The notes below the pieces were generated by a model that worked only from the letters and a program-made list of their open reading frames with translations, ran no database searches and was not told the DNA's origin. Of a DNA stretch of 64,000 bases, positions 41,401 to 53,500 are shown one piece after another. Origin of the DNA: Onthophagus taurus. Its lineage: Eukaryota; Arthropoda; Insecta; Coleoptera; Scarabaeidae. The stretch's first letter is position 1. The number at the start of each line of letters is the position of its first letter. The stretch is from the NCBI RefSeq assembly GCF_036711975.1, contig NC_091973.1, positions 930,001 through 994,000 of the forward strand, read 5' to 3'. The translations under genes and the position numbers were made by a program.

Positions 41401-41745
41401 TTAGTTAAGATATACACTCTCCAATAAGACGATTTTTATCCTCAAACCGCCGAGATCGCTTGCGGGCGAGGCGCTAGTTTTGATATATCACCACAAAATC
41501 GTCAACCTTGCAAGATCTAGCGCCTCGCCCGCAAGCGACCTCGGCGATTTGATGCGAAATCGTTCCTTATATATCTTGGTTAAGATATACACTCTCTAAT
41601 AAGACGACTTTTATCCTCAAACCGCCGAAATCGCTTGCGGGCGAGGCGCTAGTTTTGATATATCAACACAAAATCGTCAACCTTGCAAGATCTAGCGCCT
41701 CGCCCGCAAGCGACCTCGGCGATTTGAGACGAAATTATTCCTTAT
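38407..41745 (-). repeat. 175-bp hairpin satellite, array 2 (19 units, inverted to array 1)
   Basis: Exact 175-bp periodicity without length change: the T(C/T)TAG landmark falls at 38541, 38716, 38891, 39066 and on every 175 bp to 41691. Monomers are the reverse complement of array 1. Two subtypes are visible. Most have ATCGTCAACCTTGCAAGATC. A second has ATCATCAACTTTGGAGGATT with a changed CACCTCGCC arm, at 38891, 39416, 40641 and 41166, giving spacings of 3, 7 and 3 units. The stretch 40171-40640 matches 41221-41690 with a 1,050-bp offset. The array lies between the divergent SRPK and invadolysin genes. Confidence 0.98.
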
Positions 41746-42498
41746 ATAAAATTTGATTTACTGAAATATCTTAAAAAAACTTTAATTTATTCAGAATCAT
41801 ATATCTCGTGATATCAAATTCCATGTTTTAATTAAATTTTGTTACATATTGAAATGTAATACTATCGATCATTATCCGCGAGAACAAAGTGGTTTAGGTG
41901 TTGAAAAGAGAATAAAATTTTTAATCATTTCATCATAAAATTATGTAATTCTATCTATAGAAATAAAAATAAGTACATGAAAAAGTTATTAGGGATTTAT
42001 TACTAAGAGAATTTAAATGTATTTTAGAATGTTTCCGAAAAAGCAGCATCTGTAAATCAAAAACCTACCGTGTCAACCTCACTTTCCATTAATAGATGTC
42101 AGTAGAGGCACAAATCAAAGTTGAAAAGCCAACAAATTAAGAAGAATATTTATTCATCATATGCAATTGACATAGAGACTCACTTTAATGGATCAATTAA
42201 AATCAATGACATCCAATTTAATTGTGACCAATCTAAAAAATTATCACACTGTAAACAAAGATGCTTGAAAATTTATTAGAATTGTTCTGATCATGCGTAG
42301 TTCGCCCTAAAAACGAACAGCTGGCTGTTAAACAAGTCCCTTCCTTTGCCGCTACCGCAGTATTTGTCGTGGCGTCGGCCGCGACGGTTGTAATGACGCA
42401 ACCGTTTGATTTTTTCTATTAAATCGTGATAACACAATTAATTTTTTTGATGAGTTACTTGGATGGGTTACAAGGCTGTTGGTTAAGATGTCGATGCG
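41746..42498. other. Invadolysin upstream region
   Basis: About 750 bp between the satellite and the invadolysin start codon. The last 200 bp are GC-richer (CGTGGCGTCGGCCGCGACGG) and probably hold its promoter. No gene is seen. Confidence 0.45.
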
Positions 42499-45400
42499 AT
42501 GGTATTGAGAAAATTTAAAAGGCACACGGCCGTTTGTGCTGTCGTCGACGTGCTGTTACTTGCCGTCGCCGTGCACAGCCTCTGCACGCATGTTCATCCG
42601 AAACATGATCAGGTAAGGTTATAACTTTTCGATACATCTTTAATATATCAAAAACTTTTGTTATGTTATTACCTTAACTTTGCAATTGTGTATGTTAATA
42701 AAGCTGTGAAACGGGAAATTTATCAAGGACGATGTTTTTGTTTTATGATTGAAACTTGAGTAAACAATTTTGAAACTAACAAGAAGAATGAAATTAAAAA
42801 TTAATCAAGTTAAAATAAATACGCTGTATATTAATAACATATTTGTATTGGTATATTGTTATGGATATAGTGCATGCATTTTAACTTGATTTTTTGTGTG
42901 GGTTTTTAAAAAGAATACTATATATTATTGATTTATGTCGGTTATATTAAATTTTAATATGATTCACGTGCGTTTTTTTATGTATTAAATTTAAATGCTC
43001 ATTAAACGCTTTGCGACGAAACGTAGTTTTTTCTTTATCGTTAAGACCTGTTTTTGCATATTAATCAGCGTCAGATTTTTTTTAAAGTTTTCTACAACAG
43101 AAGCTATTTGTTATTCGTCATTCGTTTTAAGGCCGTTACATGATTTCTTTCTTTTAAACAACGTTTCGCTTTTAAACCTCATCCTTTCATATATCTTTAT
43201 TTATAATTTTTTTTTTGAAAAAATTTTTTTAGTCTCTTTGAAAATAAATTTATGTGATATCCGCCTCGATTTCAATTTCTAATAATACACGAGAACAAAG
43301 CTCGAGGTCCGCGAAAGACTTTCACTATGCGGTGAGAAGTTTTCTGTAATTATGTCCTCGAAATGACTAAAAAGTGTTTCCTTTTCAAATTAAACCCATC
43401 AAGTTATTTATTTTTTTGGAACAAAGTTATTCGGGACTGATTTCTACCCACCTGGCCATTATCAGGAGCGCGACAGATTAAGATTAAGTTGTGGTGTCGG
43501 TATTATATACTAGTTTGCGGTCATATTCTTGAAAATTATTTCTATAAATAATATTAATCCTTGGATTCTCAACTTCTTTACTCCTAGAAACATCATAACA
43601 AAGTCATTTCAATAACATATTTCTTGTTCATTTTATCTAATTATCAGTTAATTTATTATTTTTATCAATTTGGGCTAATTCACCTGCAATGTTCGATCCG
43701 CGTTACGCATAGATATGCGGTTAAAAAAGTTAATTGTTAATTAAGGTTAATTGTGACGACGTTGAGTGTTACGCGGTTTTGTTAATCGATAAAATTTAAT
43801 TAATCCACATTGTAAACAATGACACATTTTTGGGATACAATCGGGTTATACAATCCATTTTATATAAGCTTCACTTGTTTCAAAAATTACATGCTGTATT
43901 GTTATGAAAAAAAGTTGTACTTTAAAAACTGATATCTTACAAAATAAATAATATTTTCAAAAACGGTCTTTTTCGCTGAAAAGCTCACATTTTATTCTAT
44001 AATTTTCAAAAATTACTTTGCAATTTACTTTATATAAAAAAAATCAAATTTAATTTGAATACTTAGATATTTTTTTATTTCTCATTTAATTAGTTTCTGT
44101 GGGTTGGCTACTTATATTTACAGTAGCAGAGACCTTTAAAGGTTTTGCTTTTATAGCGACCACCTCCGTACAGTAATTAAACGTTAGATCGACAATTTTC
44201 GCTATTTCCAGGTCCTTCACGGTGTTTACATAGAGCCCGAGCATGTTATGAAGAAAAGAAGCGTCGATCAACCACTAAGAATATTGCTTTGGTACGATCA
44301 TAGTGTTTATAGGTAAATTAAAAATATATATTTTTTTTTGTATAAATTTTTTTGTTTTTTTTTATAGATTAGATGGCGAAAAATTTGATTTAATTAACGT
44401 GAGTATAGGGAGTTTTTAATTAAATAAAAGGTTTTTTTTCATCCCTAAAATATAAAAGGTTTTTTTATTAACTCTAATTAAAATGAATTTTTTTAGAATA
44501 CAATTTTACCTCGCGCTGTAAGTTTTTGGGAAGAAGCACTTTACGTACGTAAAGTAGAAGATGTTATATTATTAACGAGAAAATGTAACGATTCGAATGT
44601 ATTCGTAAAAAACAATTTAACACATTGCATTGATGCTTGCAAAGAGAAGACAATGTGCGGTGAAGTAGAACTTCCCGAACATCATTTGGACGCATGTAGG
44701 ACTTGTAACGCTTCTGCTCAAGATTGCACCAATACGACTTCCGCTGGTAAAGGTATCACAGGTTACGATTTCGTCTTTTACGTTTCTGCGATGCAAACGG
44801 ACAGGTGCAATAAATCCTTAACTGTTGCATACGCGGCGCACTGTCAACAAGAAATGGGATTAGATCGGTAAGAACAATAATAAAATGTGTTTGGTGAGAA
44901 TGCGTTTAAAAGAATTCTTTGCGATTTCAAAAGAGAGTGTATTGTGTATTTTGGAGATCTTTAGATAACAATGGTCTATTGTTAAAGAATCGGTAAAGAG
45001 TGGATTTAAACGGTGCAATCTTTTTCAATAGATACCTTAAAAAGCGATTCTTTGAAAACAGTTTTTTATTTCGCAAGAAACGTTGAAAAACAAATTTCTA
45101 TATACCTATAATAGTTATTTGTTATTTTTAGGCCAATCGCTGGACATGCGAATTTATGCCCGAAAAGTATAAGTACAAAAGAGCAAGAACTAGAAACGCT
45201 CCTTTCGACTGTAAAGCATGAAATACTTCATGCACTAGGTTTTTCGGTGAGTTTGTTTGGTTTTTATCGAGATAGCAAAGGAAACCCGCTAACGCCTCGA
45301 AGACCTGAAACTGGAAAACCAGCACTGAATGAAAAATATCAAACTTATGAATGGAGTGATAAAGTAATAAAAACGTTCGAAAGGAAAAATTGGTTTGTGC

Positions 45401-47090
45401 GATCTGGTATGAGGAAACGAACCGTGCAAATGGTGGTTACCCCGAATGTTGTTCGCGAAGTACGCCGATACTTTAATTGTAATGAATTGGAAGGTGCCGA
45501 ATTAGAAGATCAAGGCGAAGAAGGTACAGCTTTAACGCATTGGGAAAAACGCGTATTCGAGGTGAAAAAAAATTAAAACTTAAATTTTCTTTCCAGGAAT
45601 CTTGTAAAAAATCAATTAGTATTCCTTCAAAATAATTTTTAGAACGAAGCTATGACTGGAACTCACACTCAACACCCAATCATTTCCAACGTAACCTTGG
45701 CTCTTATGGAAGATACAGGCTGGTACAGAGCAAATTACGCCATGGCTGAACCTATGTCGTGGGGTAAAGGCCTAGGTTGCGACTTCGTAATGAAAAGTTG
45801 CAAAGAATGGATCAGCACTAAAACCGCCAGAGGGTTATCAATTCATCCGTTTTGTAACAAAATTAAAAAAGATCCACTTCAAACCGAATGCACAGATGAT
45901 CGAACTTCCGTCGCTTTGTGCAATTTAGTCAAGCACGATCATTTATTACCCGAAATTTACCAAAATTTTGATTCACTCAATTATGTTTTACAAGGTTCCG
46001 AAGGATATTATGGCGGATCTGTTTCATTAGCTGATTATTGTCCTTATATTCAAGAATTTACGTGGAGCTCGAAAAATGTTATTGTAAGAGGTTCTAATTG
46101 TCAATATTTAGATAATAATCCAAGTAAGTTCATTTCAAATTTACATATTTATAAATATGTTGTTAAATATGTTAATAGTACTCTTTATTGACGCCTTATA
46201 TTATAAAAGAGTATATTCACAACTCTCTAAAATCGATGGAAAATGACAATAGTATCATGAACAAAAAACGCTGCTTGAAAAAGCAACAACTTCATCTAAT
46301 TATCATATTTTCGTATTTCTCTGGATATTGACGCATCTGACTGAATGCAATATTGTTCATGATAAAAGAAATAATTGCTTTATATTAAATAATCGATTTA
46401 TGGTGAATTTTTAAAAGTGGATTTGTTCTAAAATTTTCTTTAGAGCCAACAGCGGCACTTTTGAATTTTAGAAATTCTCTTAATCTCTTAAATTGTTTCG
46501 AATTAAACTTTTTTGTATTATTAAAATTATATTTATTATTATAAATATTGTATATCTAATATATATCATTATTTATTTTAAGAACCAGATAAAAATTTTG
46601 CATTAGAAGATTATGGAAACCACTCAAAATGTTTTGATCATACAAATCAAATGTGGGAGGAACGCTCTTGCAAACAAATGCGTCAATGGCAACATTGGGG
46701 TTCAGGTTGCTACTCTTACAAGTGTGAAAACGGCCGATTACACATTTTAGTGGGAAATTATACCTACACTTGTTACCATCCTTTTCAAGAAATTTCCATT
46801 CGTATTCTCAAGGACGGTTGGTTACATAAAGGAGCCATCGTTTGTCCCTCGTGTAAAGATATGTGTGAGGTGAGAAAAATTGAAATATTTTTTTTTGTTT
46901 TATTGTTTTGTTTAATTTAAAATAGGAGGAGTTTTTGATGAAAGGTCAAAGTTGTAAGTTAAGAGAAGAGTCGCCACCATCGACGGCGTATCCAAGAGAT
47001 GAATTGCAGTGCAGTGCCATAGGTGTATACGTAAATTTGATGCTATTTTTGCTATCGACGATGATTCCTGCTTTATACTCTTTAAGATGA
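42499..47090 (+). CDS. Invadolysin: Invadolysin / leishmanolysin-like M8 metalloprotease
   Basis: Zinc protease of peptidase family M8. In flies it is needed for mitosis and cell migration and is linked to lipid droplets. Eight exons: 42499-42612, 44212-44312, 44368-44398 (31-nt microexon), 44497-44867, 45132-45561, 45643-46123, 46583-46869 and 46926-47090. All are in phase for 659 residues, the usual size. A signal peptide (VDVLLLAVAVHSL) starts the protein. The HEILHALGFS motif (residues 235-239 are HExxH) gives two zinc ligands and the Glu. A later His in the TALTHWEKR region and the EAMTG met-turn complete the metzincin-type site. Many paired Cys follow. The C-terminus is hydrophobic (LMLFLLSTMIPALYSL), fitting a GPI signal or membrane tail. 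Intron 1 is 1.6 kb and intron 6 holds a repeat copy. Confidence 0.95.
46200..46385. repeat. Dispersed repeat in invadolysin intron 6
   Basis: Contains TCTCTGGATATTGACGCATC and AATGCAATATTGTTCATGAT followed by AAAAGAAATAAT, closely like 63815-63920 at the far end of the window. An inverted TATCATGAACAAAA lies near its left side. Probably a short non-autonomous transposon. Confidence 0.5.
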
Positions 47091-47540
47091 CCGAGAAATG
47101 TCTTTTTTTCGCCAATTCCAATTAATTAATCATTTTCATTCCTTTTATTCATTCCTTTTACCACATTCCGTGAGGCGGCCAATAACCAGCCTTTTTTGCG
47201 ATTAATGTCAATCAATTTTCGTGATTCGAATTATTACGAACTATGTATATTTTATTTTGTTTTATTATAGAGCGATTTGTACAGTATTATTTCTTTTATA
47301 AATAAAGAATTATATTTATGAAATTTGACTTTATACTGTCTGTATCCCGAATAATAAATAAATAATAAATATAATTAGTGATGAAAAAAAATAAAAAAAA
47401 TATTCAATATTGTTCTTTAATTTGATCTAAAAAATTTTATTACAATTCGTCAGTTTTATTTAATATTTACGTATAATAAAAATTTTCACTAACTATCACT
47501 GACAACAAAATACAACAGTCTTTATTTTATTTTTCAAATA
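47091..47540. other. Convergent 3' ends of invadolysin and Fur1
   Basis: 450 bp shared by the two converging genes. AATAAA strings occur on both strands (for example AATAAATAAATAATAAATA near 47350). No other feature. Confidence 0.5.
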
Positions 47541-48007
47541 TCATTCACTATCGCTGTAAATAGCAGTCCTAACTTTACGCTCCATTTCCCGAATTTTTTC
47601 GTCACTTGAGTCAATACCTGTGAACCTATACGACATATCCTTTCGATATCTTATATACCAGAGCACCAGTAATATGAAAAATATCACAAAAAAGAACGTC
47701 AGGAGCATGAATATCCTAAAATACCATTTTTCGTCCTCTATTTTCACCCTCATCGATAATGGATAACAATACGACTCGGATTCTTTAGGATTTGTTAATA
47801 TGGCGTCGGGATAACATTCGGTGCATTGATAATCGTTTGATCCCGAACAAATTCTGCAGGTGTAGTGGCAGCTTAGACAAACTTTCTTCGTTGATCCGAT
47901 TTCTTCAGCTGTATCCTTAATTTTCGTTTCTAATGTACTTGGATAATATCTTTCTGGGCATTTATCTACACATTTTCCTTCAAATACAAACAAACCATCT
48001 TCGCATT
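47541..48007 (-). CDS. Fur1: Fur1 alternative 3' exon: Cys-rich repeats, membrane segment, tail
   Basis: Single exon 48007-47541 with acceptor TTGCAG, entering in phase 1. It encodes furin-type Cys repeats (ECEDGLFVFEGKCVDKC, CLSCHYTCRICSGSNDYQC), then a strong membrane segment (IFMLLTFFFVIFFILLVLWYI) and a 35-residue cytoplasmic tail rich in charged residues and ending YSDSE. This matches the Cys-rich membrane isoform described for Drosophila Furin 1. The exon that directly feeds it is not certain. Exon 5 (53119-53001) is phase-compatible, but that would drop the end of the P domain, so an unseen connecting exon in 48-50.5 kb is possible. Confidence 0.75.
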
Positions 48008-50515
48008 CTGCAACAACAAAAATAGTAGCGTCTCTTTGCTAGTTAGAAAGTATATTATAAGGATTACTCGAGTTCTGACAACAATTTTATAGCCACTTGA
48101 AACTTACCTTAATATATCTTTTAATTTTTTGGGGGGGTTAAATGAAAACGGAGGGTATTCGACACAATTTATTTTTGCCTCTCTTAGTATTATTTTTTTT
48201 GATTCTTAAATAGTTTTACAAATATTCGACTTTTTACATTCACTGATGTATATATATTTTTTTTTGGGAAATTGCTTATAAGCTACACACAAAATTCCAA
48301 TACATACGACCACTACACATCGATTAAAAATTCATTCGTTGTCGATCATACAACATTTACAAACAGACATCATCTTTAACATCATACTTTTCGTCTTTAA
48401 TGATATATTCATAGTTGAATATCTTTTTGATTATGGATAAATATAAACGATAATACAACAAAAATAATTAATTAATTAAAATACTTTTTAATTTAATTTT
48501 TTTTTAATTTTACTTTTTTTTTGTTTTTTTTTTTAGTTTCATTTAATTTTATCCACAACCAACCAAGTTTGTTACAACAAAAACGTTTCCTTTGTGCACA
48601 TCAAGCATAATAAATATTCTTTATCAACATTATTAAAATGCGATGTGTATAAACGTTTTCGTTGAAATCAACGCAAGGTTTCAGCAGCCAATAATAACGG
48701 TAAAAGTTTACATAGGAACTACATTCACTAAATTAAAAATCGTATTATCTTTTAAATAGATATATACACATATATAAATTTTTGTCTATCAGGGATATAT
48801 TTAGATATTTGGAATATCATTATTATAATTGTTGAGGATATAATATTTATTGCTATTTATTAGCACCAATCCTAATCTTCCCAAAGATCATAATTAAGGA
48901 TAAGAAAAATTAATAATATTATTAAGTACTAAAAAAGATCTAATAAAAATAAATCTGCCATGGAAATAATAAGATATAATAAGATGAAAGATGAAGAAAT
49001 TGACTCAAAAAATGCCATCAATGATAACTTATAATGCCGTAATCTTGTGGCTTAGAGTTAATAATAAAATATCACCCAAAAATAAATAAAAATAACTTGT
49101 TTGTGTAACTTGCGTGACTTGTACTCATGAAACAATAAATTTAAAATAAAAATTCGGATCAAAATAAGTTGAGGAGCATTACCAAAAGTATTTTTATAAT
49201 AAGTTCACAAAGTATTATTCAATTAATAATAATTTAGCATCATTCATTAGAATCTACACTGTTTTTCACTTCAAATTTTATGATTTCTAAAGAATTATTT
49301 ACTTTAATAACTCCAAAAACGTTCAATTTTCGATATTTCATGTTTAAATTACCAATAACTTTTTGATTTGAATTTTGTTAATAATTTAGCATACCTCATT
49401 ATAATCTATATCCATTTTATAATAAGTTTTGTAAATTTCAAACCAATATTCCAATATGTATGAATTTTAATATCTCTAAAAACGCCCTTTTCATGATAAT
49501 TTATGATTTAATTGTCCAGAACTTTTTTATATCAATTTTGATAATCATTCGTTAGAATCTACACTTTTTTGGTCCAAATTTTACAAATTTCATGATTCCA
49601 ATCATTTAGAATAATTATTGAGACCAATAAATCTTTAGATGAATACTTAATTATGAATCACTATTTAATTACTTAAATCAATTGAGTGTAGAGACACCTT
49701 GATATTATATCCACAAAATATTTAGTTTCAAAAATTCTCCAAATATTTAAATATAACCTCGACGCTTCTCGTCACTCTATTTCGTTTCAGATTTTTTTCA
49801 TTTTATTATATACACATATACACAATAAATAATAAAATCACAGCATAATATTATTCTTTGCCTATCCGCTTTTAATTTAAATTTTATTATTTTTAGGTCG
49901 TAAAACGGTTGCTCGCGAAAGGTCACTATCTACCCTTAAAGTGTGTTGGTACGAATTTTTTTTTGAAAAATGTTTTTTCTTTAAGTAATTGCACTTGAAT
50001 ATCAAAACTGCACAATGATGTTTTTCTTTTTGGTGTCTAATTAAAAATGTTCTTCGAATGCAAAAATTAATTTTAATGAAATTTAAGTATAAAAACTTTT
50101 TATAGACACCGTCGACGCGTTAGGTTATCAAAAAGGTTAAGAAGATTTCCCTTGTTGACAATTATTGCCCCAATTGTTTATAACGGCGTGTTGTGCATTT
50201 ATCAATTTTGCGCAATATAATATATCTACTTATTATTTAAATAAAAGATAAACAGCGCCCAATTACGTGTTAAATTGGACACATTCTTTGGCACAATTTA
50301 GATCTAAATTAAAAAAATAAAATAAATCTGATTTCGCTAAAATTAAGTAATCAAATTAATTCTTTTGCACTTGCGAGGTAGCAAAAAATAATGCGCAAGC
50401 GTAGAAGAACTGCCAAAAATTAAAACCCGTAAAATGTTTTCTTTTTTCGTTTTTACAAAAATGTAAATATATATTATTTTATATGTATATATATTTTTAC
50501 GTTGTAAAATATCGA
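48008..50515. other. Fur1 intron, no feature seen
   Basis: 2.5 kb of AT-rich intron between the Cys-rich exon and the next Fur1 exon. Cys-coding clusters were looked for and not found. No RNA gene is seen. Confidence 0.45.
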
Positions 50516-53500
50516 CTATGTATATTCGCGAGTTTTATCACAACTGGTGAGGATTTGGACTCTGTTGGTCTGTGACTTATTAAAATTGTTGTCAGACTTG
50601 CCGCGGACGATGCTCGACAACATATCGATGATGTTTAAAAGAATTATTAACAACAAACCTATGCACAATCGGCCGTTCGACTTTTCGCACCCGGATATCG
50701 CGTTCACTTGCGGTAAATCTTCTTCGACTTCCGACGTATCTTTTCGAATCTAAATAAAGTTTTATAAAAAAATTTATTTCATTTTATTACAGCATTTTTT
50801 ATTTACCTCTGCGTCACCGCTCCATGTTTTTAAAGGCGGTGTATCATCATCGACTGAATTGTTAGGAACCTCTTGAGGTACCGTTGGTTTATTAAAACTT
50901 GTCGTCGTTGAATCAGCTACTGGAGGTGTTGCTGTACCATAAAGTATTAAATCCCACGAACGAAATTCAACTAATAACAAAAAAATTTATTGAAAAAACG
51001 TTTAAAACTAAAAAGAAATTAATTAAACAAAAAATAAATCAATCCTATTTTTAAGAAAATCATGCAAAATACATTGAATCACCGCCAAAATTCGTGCACC
51101 TCAAGCAAAATATTTTATTGTTTAAAACCCACTATGAATAGCCGGTTCTTTTATGACGTCTAAAAAGTTGTGTATGTTTTTTCTTTTGGCACCGAGTTAC
51201 TATGTTTTGTATACACTGTTTAGATGTGTATAAAATAAACAGTAACTCAAGTAGCAATACAAAACGCGTTTCCTTTGTATATTTTTACAAAAGAATCGTA
51301 TCCGCACACAATGCAACATTGTAATTTTTAACTATTTTCAATTGAAACTTCTCGGAACTTTACAAAACAATTAAAATATATCATTAAACATGGTTTCCAT
51401 TGAAGATAACGTCGTTTAACATTTCAATTCAAGTACCGTGAATTATATCAAGCACGTGCCCGTCATGCGACAACGTTATCAAATGTACTTTAAGTCAACA
51501 AATTTGTTTACAATATATTGATATGCAAATAACGTTTTTTTAATCGATTACTAAACGAGTTTAAATAGTTGTTTTTAAGTTTTCATGTATATAATTTATT
51601 TTTCTAATTGATTTAATTAAATGTTGCCATTAAAAACAACTTAAATTTTTGCAATTATTCTAACGAAAACAGTTTAAATTTATATTTATCCAAGTTTATT
51701 TATATATATAAATGATTTTCGCCAATAACAAATAATCTTAAACAACAAATAAAGGTTTTAAACCAGGTGGTCCTTTTCAATTTTCGAATGACAACCTATT
51801 ATAGCCTATTATAGCCGCGTTCATTGTTTGTAAATCAAGCTAACCGCAAACGCAGCGTTTATCTTATTCTTTTTGCGCTAAAATTAATTTCAATTTATAT
51901 TTTGGTCTAAATTAAGACTTAAGTAATAATATAGTCGGTAAAACTCATTCATTGATTTGGCTGATTGTATAATCAAAAAAATAAGTTTTAAATTAAAACA
52001 TAAATTATGTTGCCATCTAAAATCTAAAATAATTAAAATAGTTAGCGATACAAGGGATATAAAAGAAAATAACATGCGTGTTAGTGATTAGAACTGATTA
52101 GATGTAGCGGTTAGAACTGAAAGGAAACGAATAAAAAAAAATAACCAACTTGGACGAGAGGCGTCATGCAAAAACGTGACATGCAAACCGAAACGATCGT
52201 CGGCGGTTTGGTTTTTGAAGAGGGGAAAAAGGGAAGAGAATAAAAGAGCGTCTCTACAAACTCGTAATTACCGGCAGAATCATTACTCCCTAGCTTTGTT
52301 GGGAACGTTTCCGTGGCGGTCATTTTGGTCGTGGTTGGCGGCGTGGTGCTAGGGTATAATTTCGAGTTAATATTGGAGTTTAGGTCGCGACTTTTCTCTT
52401 TCTGCTTTTGCGCCTTTCGAAAAGAAGTGGGTTCTCTAGATTTGACGTTGTCAAGGGATGGTATCATCACTGGATACGTGATGGTGAAGTTTTTAAATAA
52501 TTTAAAGTAATCGCGATCTGCTCCGTTTCGGAACTTTGAACTATTAACGGCGTAAAAAAATGATGATTCTGGTTTTTGATTTTTCTTTTTGTAAGGACTC
52601 GCGGTTATTTTATTTTTTGATTGTTTGTTTTGAGATTTATTCGAGGAAAGAACAATTTGTTTCGCGACTGATGTCGGTGGTACAGAAGGTTTTGCTCCCG
52701 CTTTGTTTCCACCGCCCCCTAGTCCCCCTTTCTGTTTCTTATTCGATTTCTTTTTCGCTGCCTTCGACGTCGTCGACGCCGCCTTCCCTTTTCCCAACGG
52801 ACTCTTTTCTACGGGGCTAAACGATCTAGTCCCGTACAATATCAACGACCAACTCTGTAATGTCGCTCTTCCTGAAATTGGTTTTGTTAATCATTTTTGT
52901 TACCATTACCACGCTTTTTTTGTTTCGTTAGCATGTTAGTGTTTTAGTCAAGATGCTTCAAGAAAAAATCGAAATTCCCTTAAACATTATTTTTACTTAC
53001 CTAAAAATCTTCCATCGTTATGGATCTCCAATTGCCAGATTCCGATCGGTGATTCACCCCATGAATGAACCGACATAAACGGCCAATTACTAAATCCAGC
53101 TCTTGTCATATCGTGAGGCCTGATAAATTTATTAATAAATCAAATGTTATCAAAACGATAAATTCGGCAAAAAAAATGCTTATTAACAACAATTTCGATT
53201 ACATCATTTACAATTCTTCGATGCGCGTTTAATTTAGCGCTGATGCAGCAAAAAAATAATTCCTTGAATGTGTAAAAATAATACAAAAAACTTTGTAATA
53301 TAAAGAGCATCTTGTTTTTGTAGAAAAAAGTAATCCAAAGAATAATAAACAGTTATCAAGGTTATTTTAAGGTTGATAATAGTAAATTACGCGTCGTTAA
53401 TCATTATATCACGAATCGTTTTTCCAGGCCGGGTTCCTTTGTTTGTTGTATTAATTCCAGTAAAACGATCGCTTGGAACCCGGGAAGTTTTTTTATTGAT

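Noticed and set aside
38407-41745. Regular repeats resembling a CRISPR array
   Set aside because: The 175-bp unit repeats in full with no unique spacers, in an insect genome with introns. It is a tandem satellite.
42995-43282. 95-codon frame in invadolysin intron 1
   Set aside because: Phe/Leu-rich low-complexity translation of AT-rich intron DNA without features.
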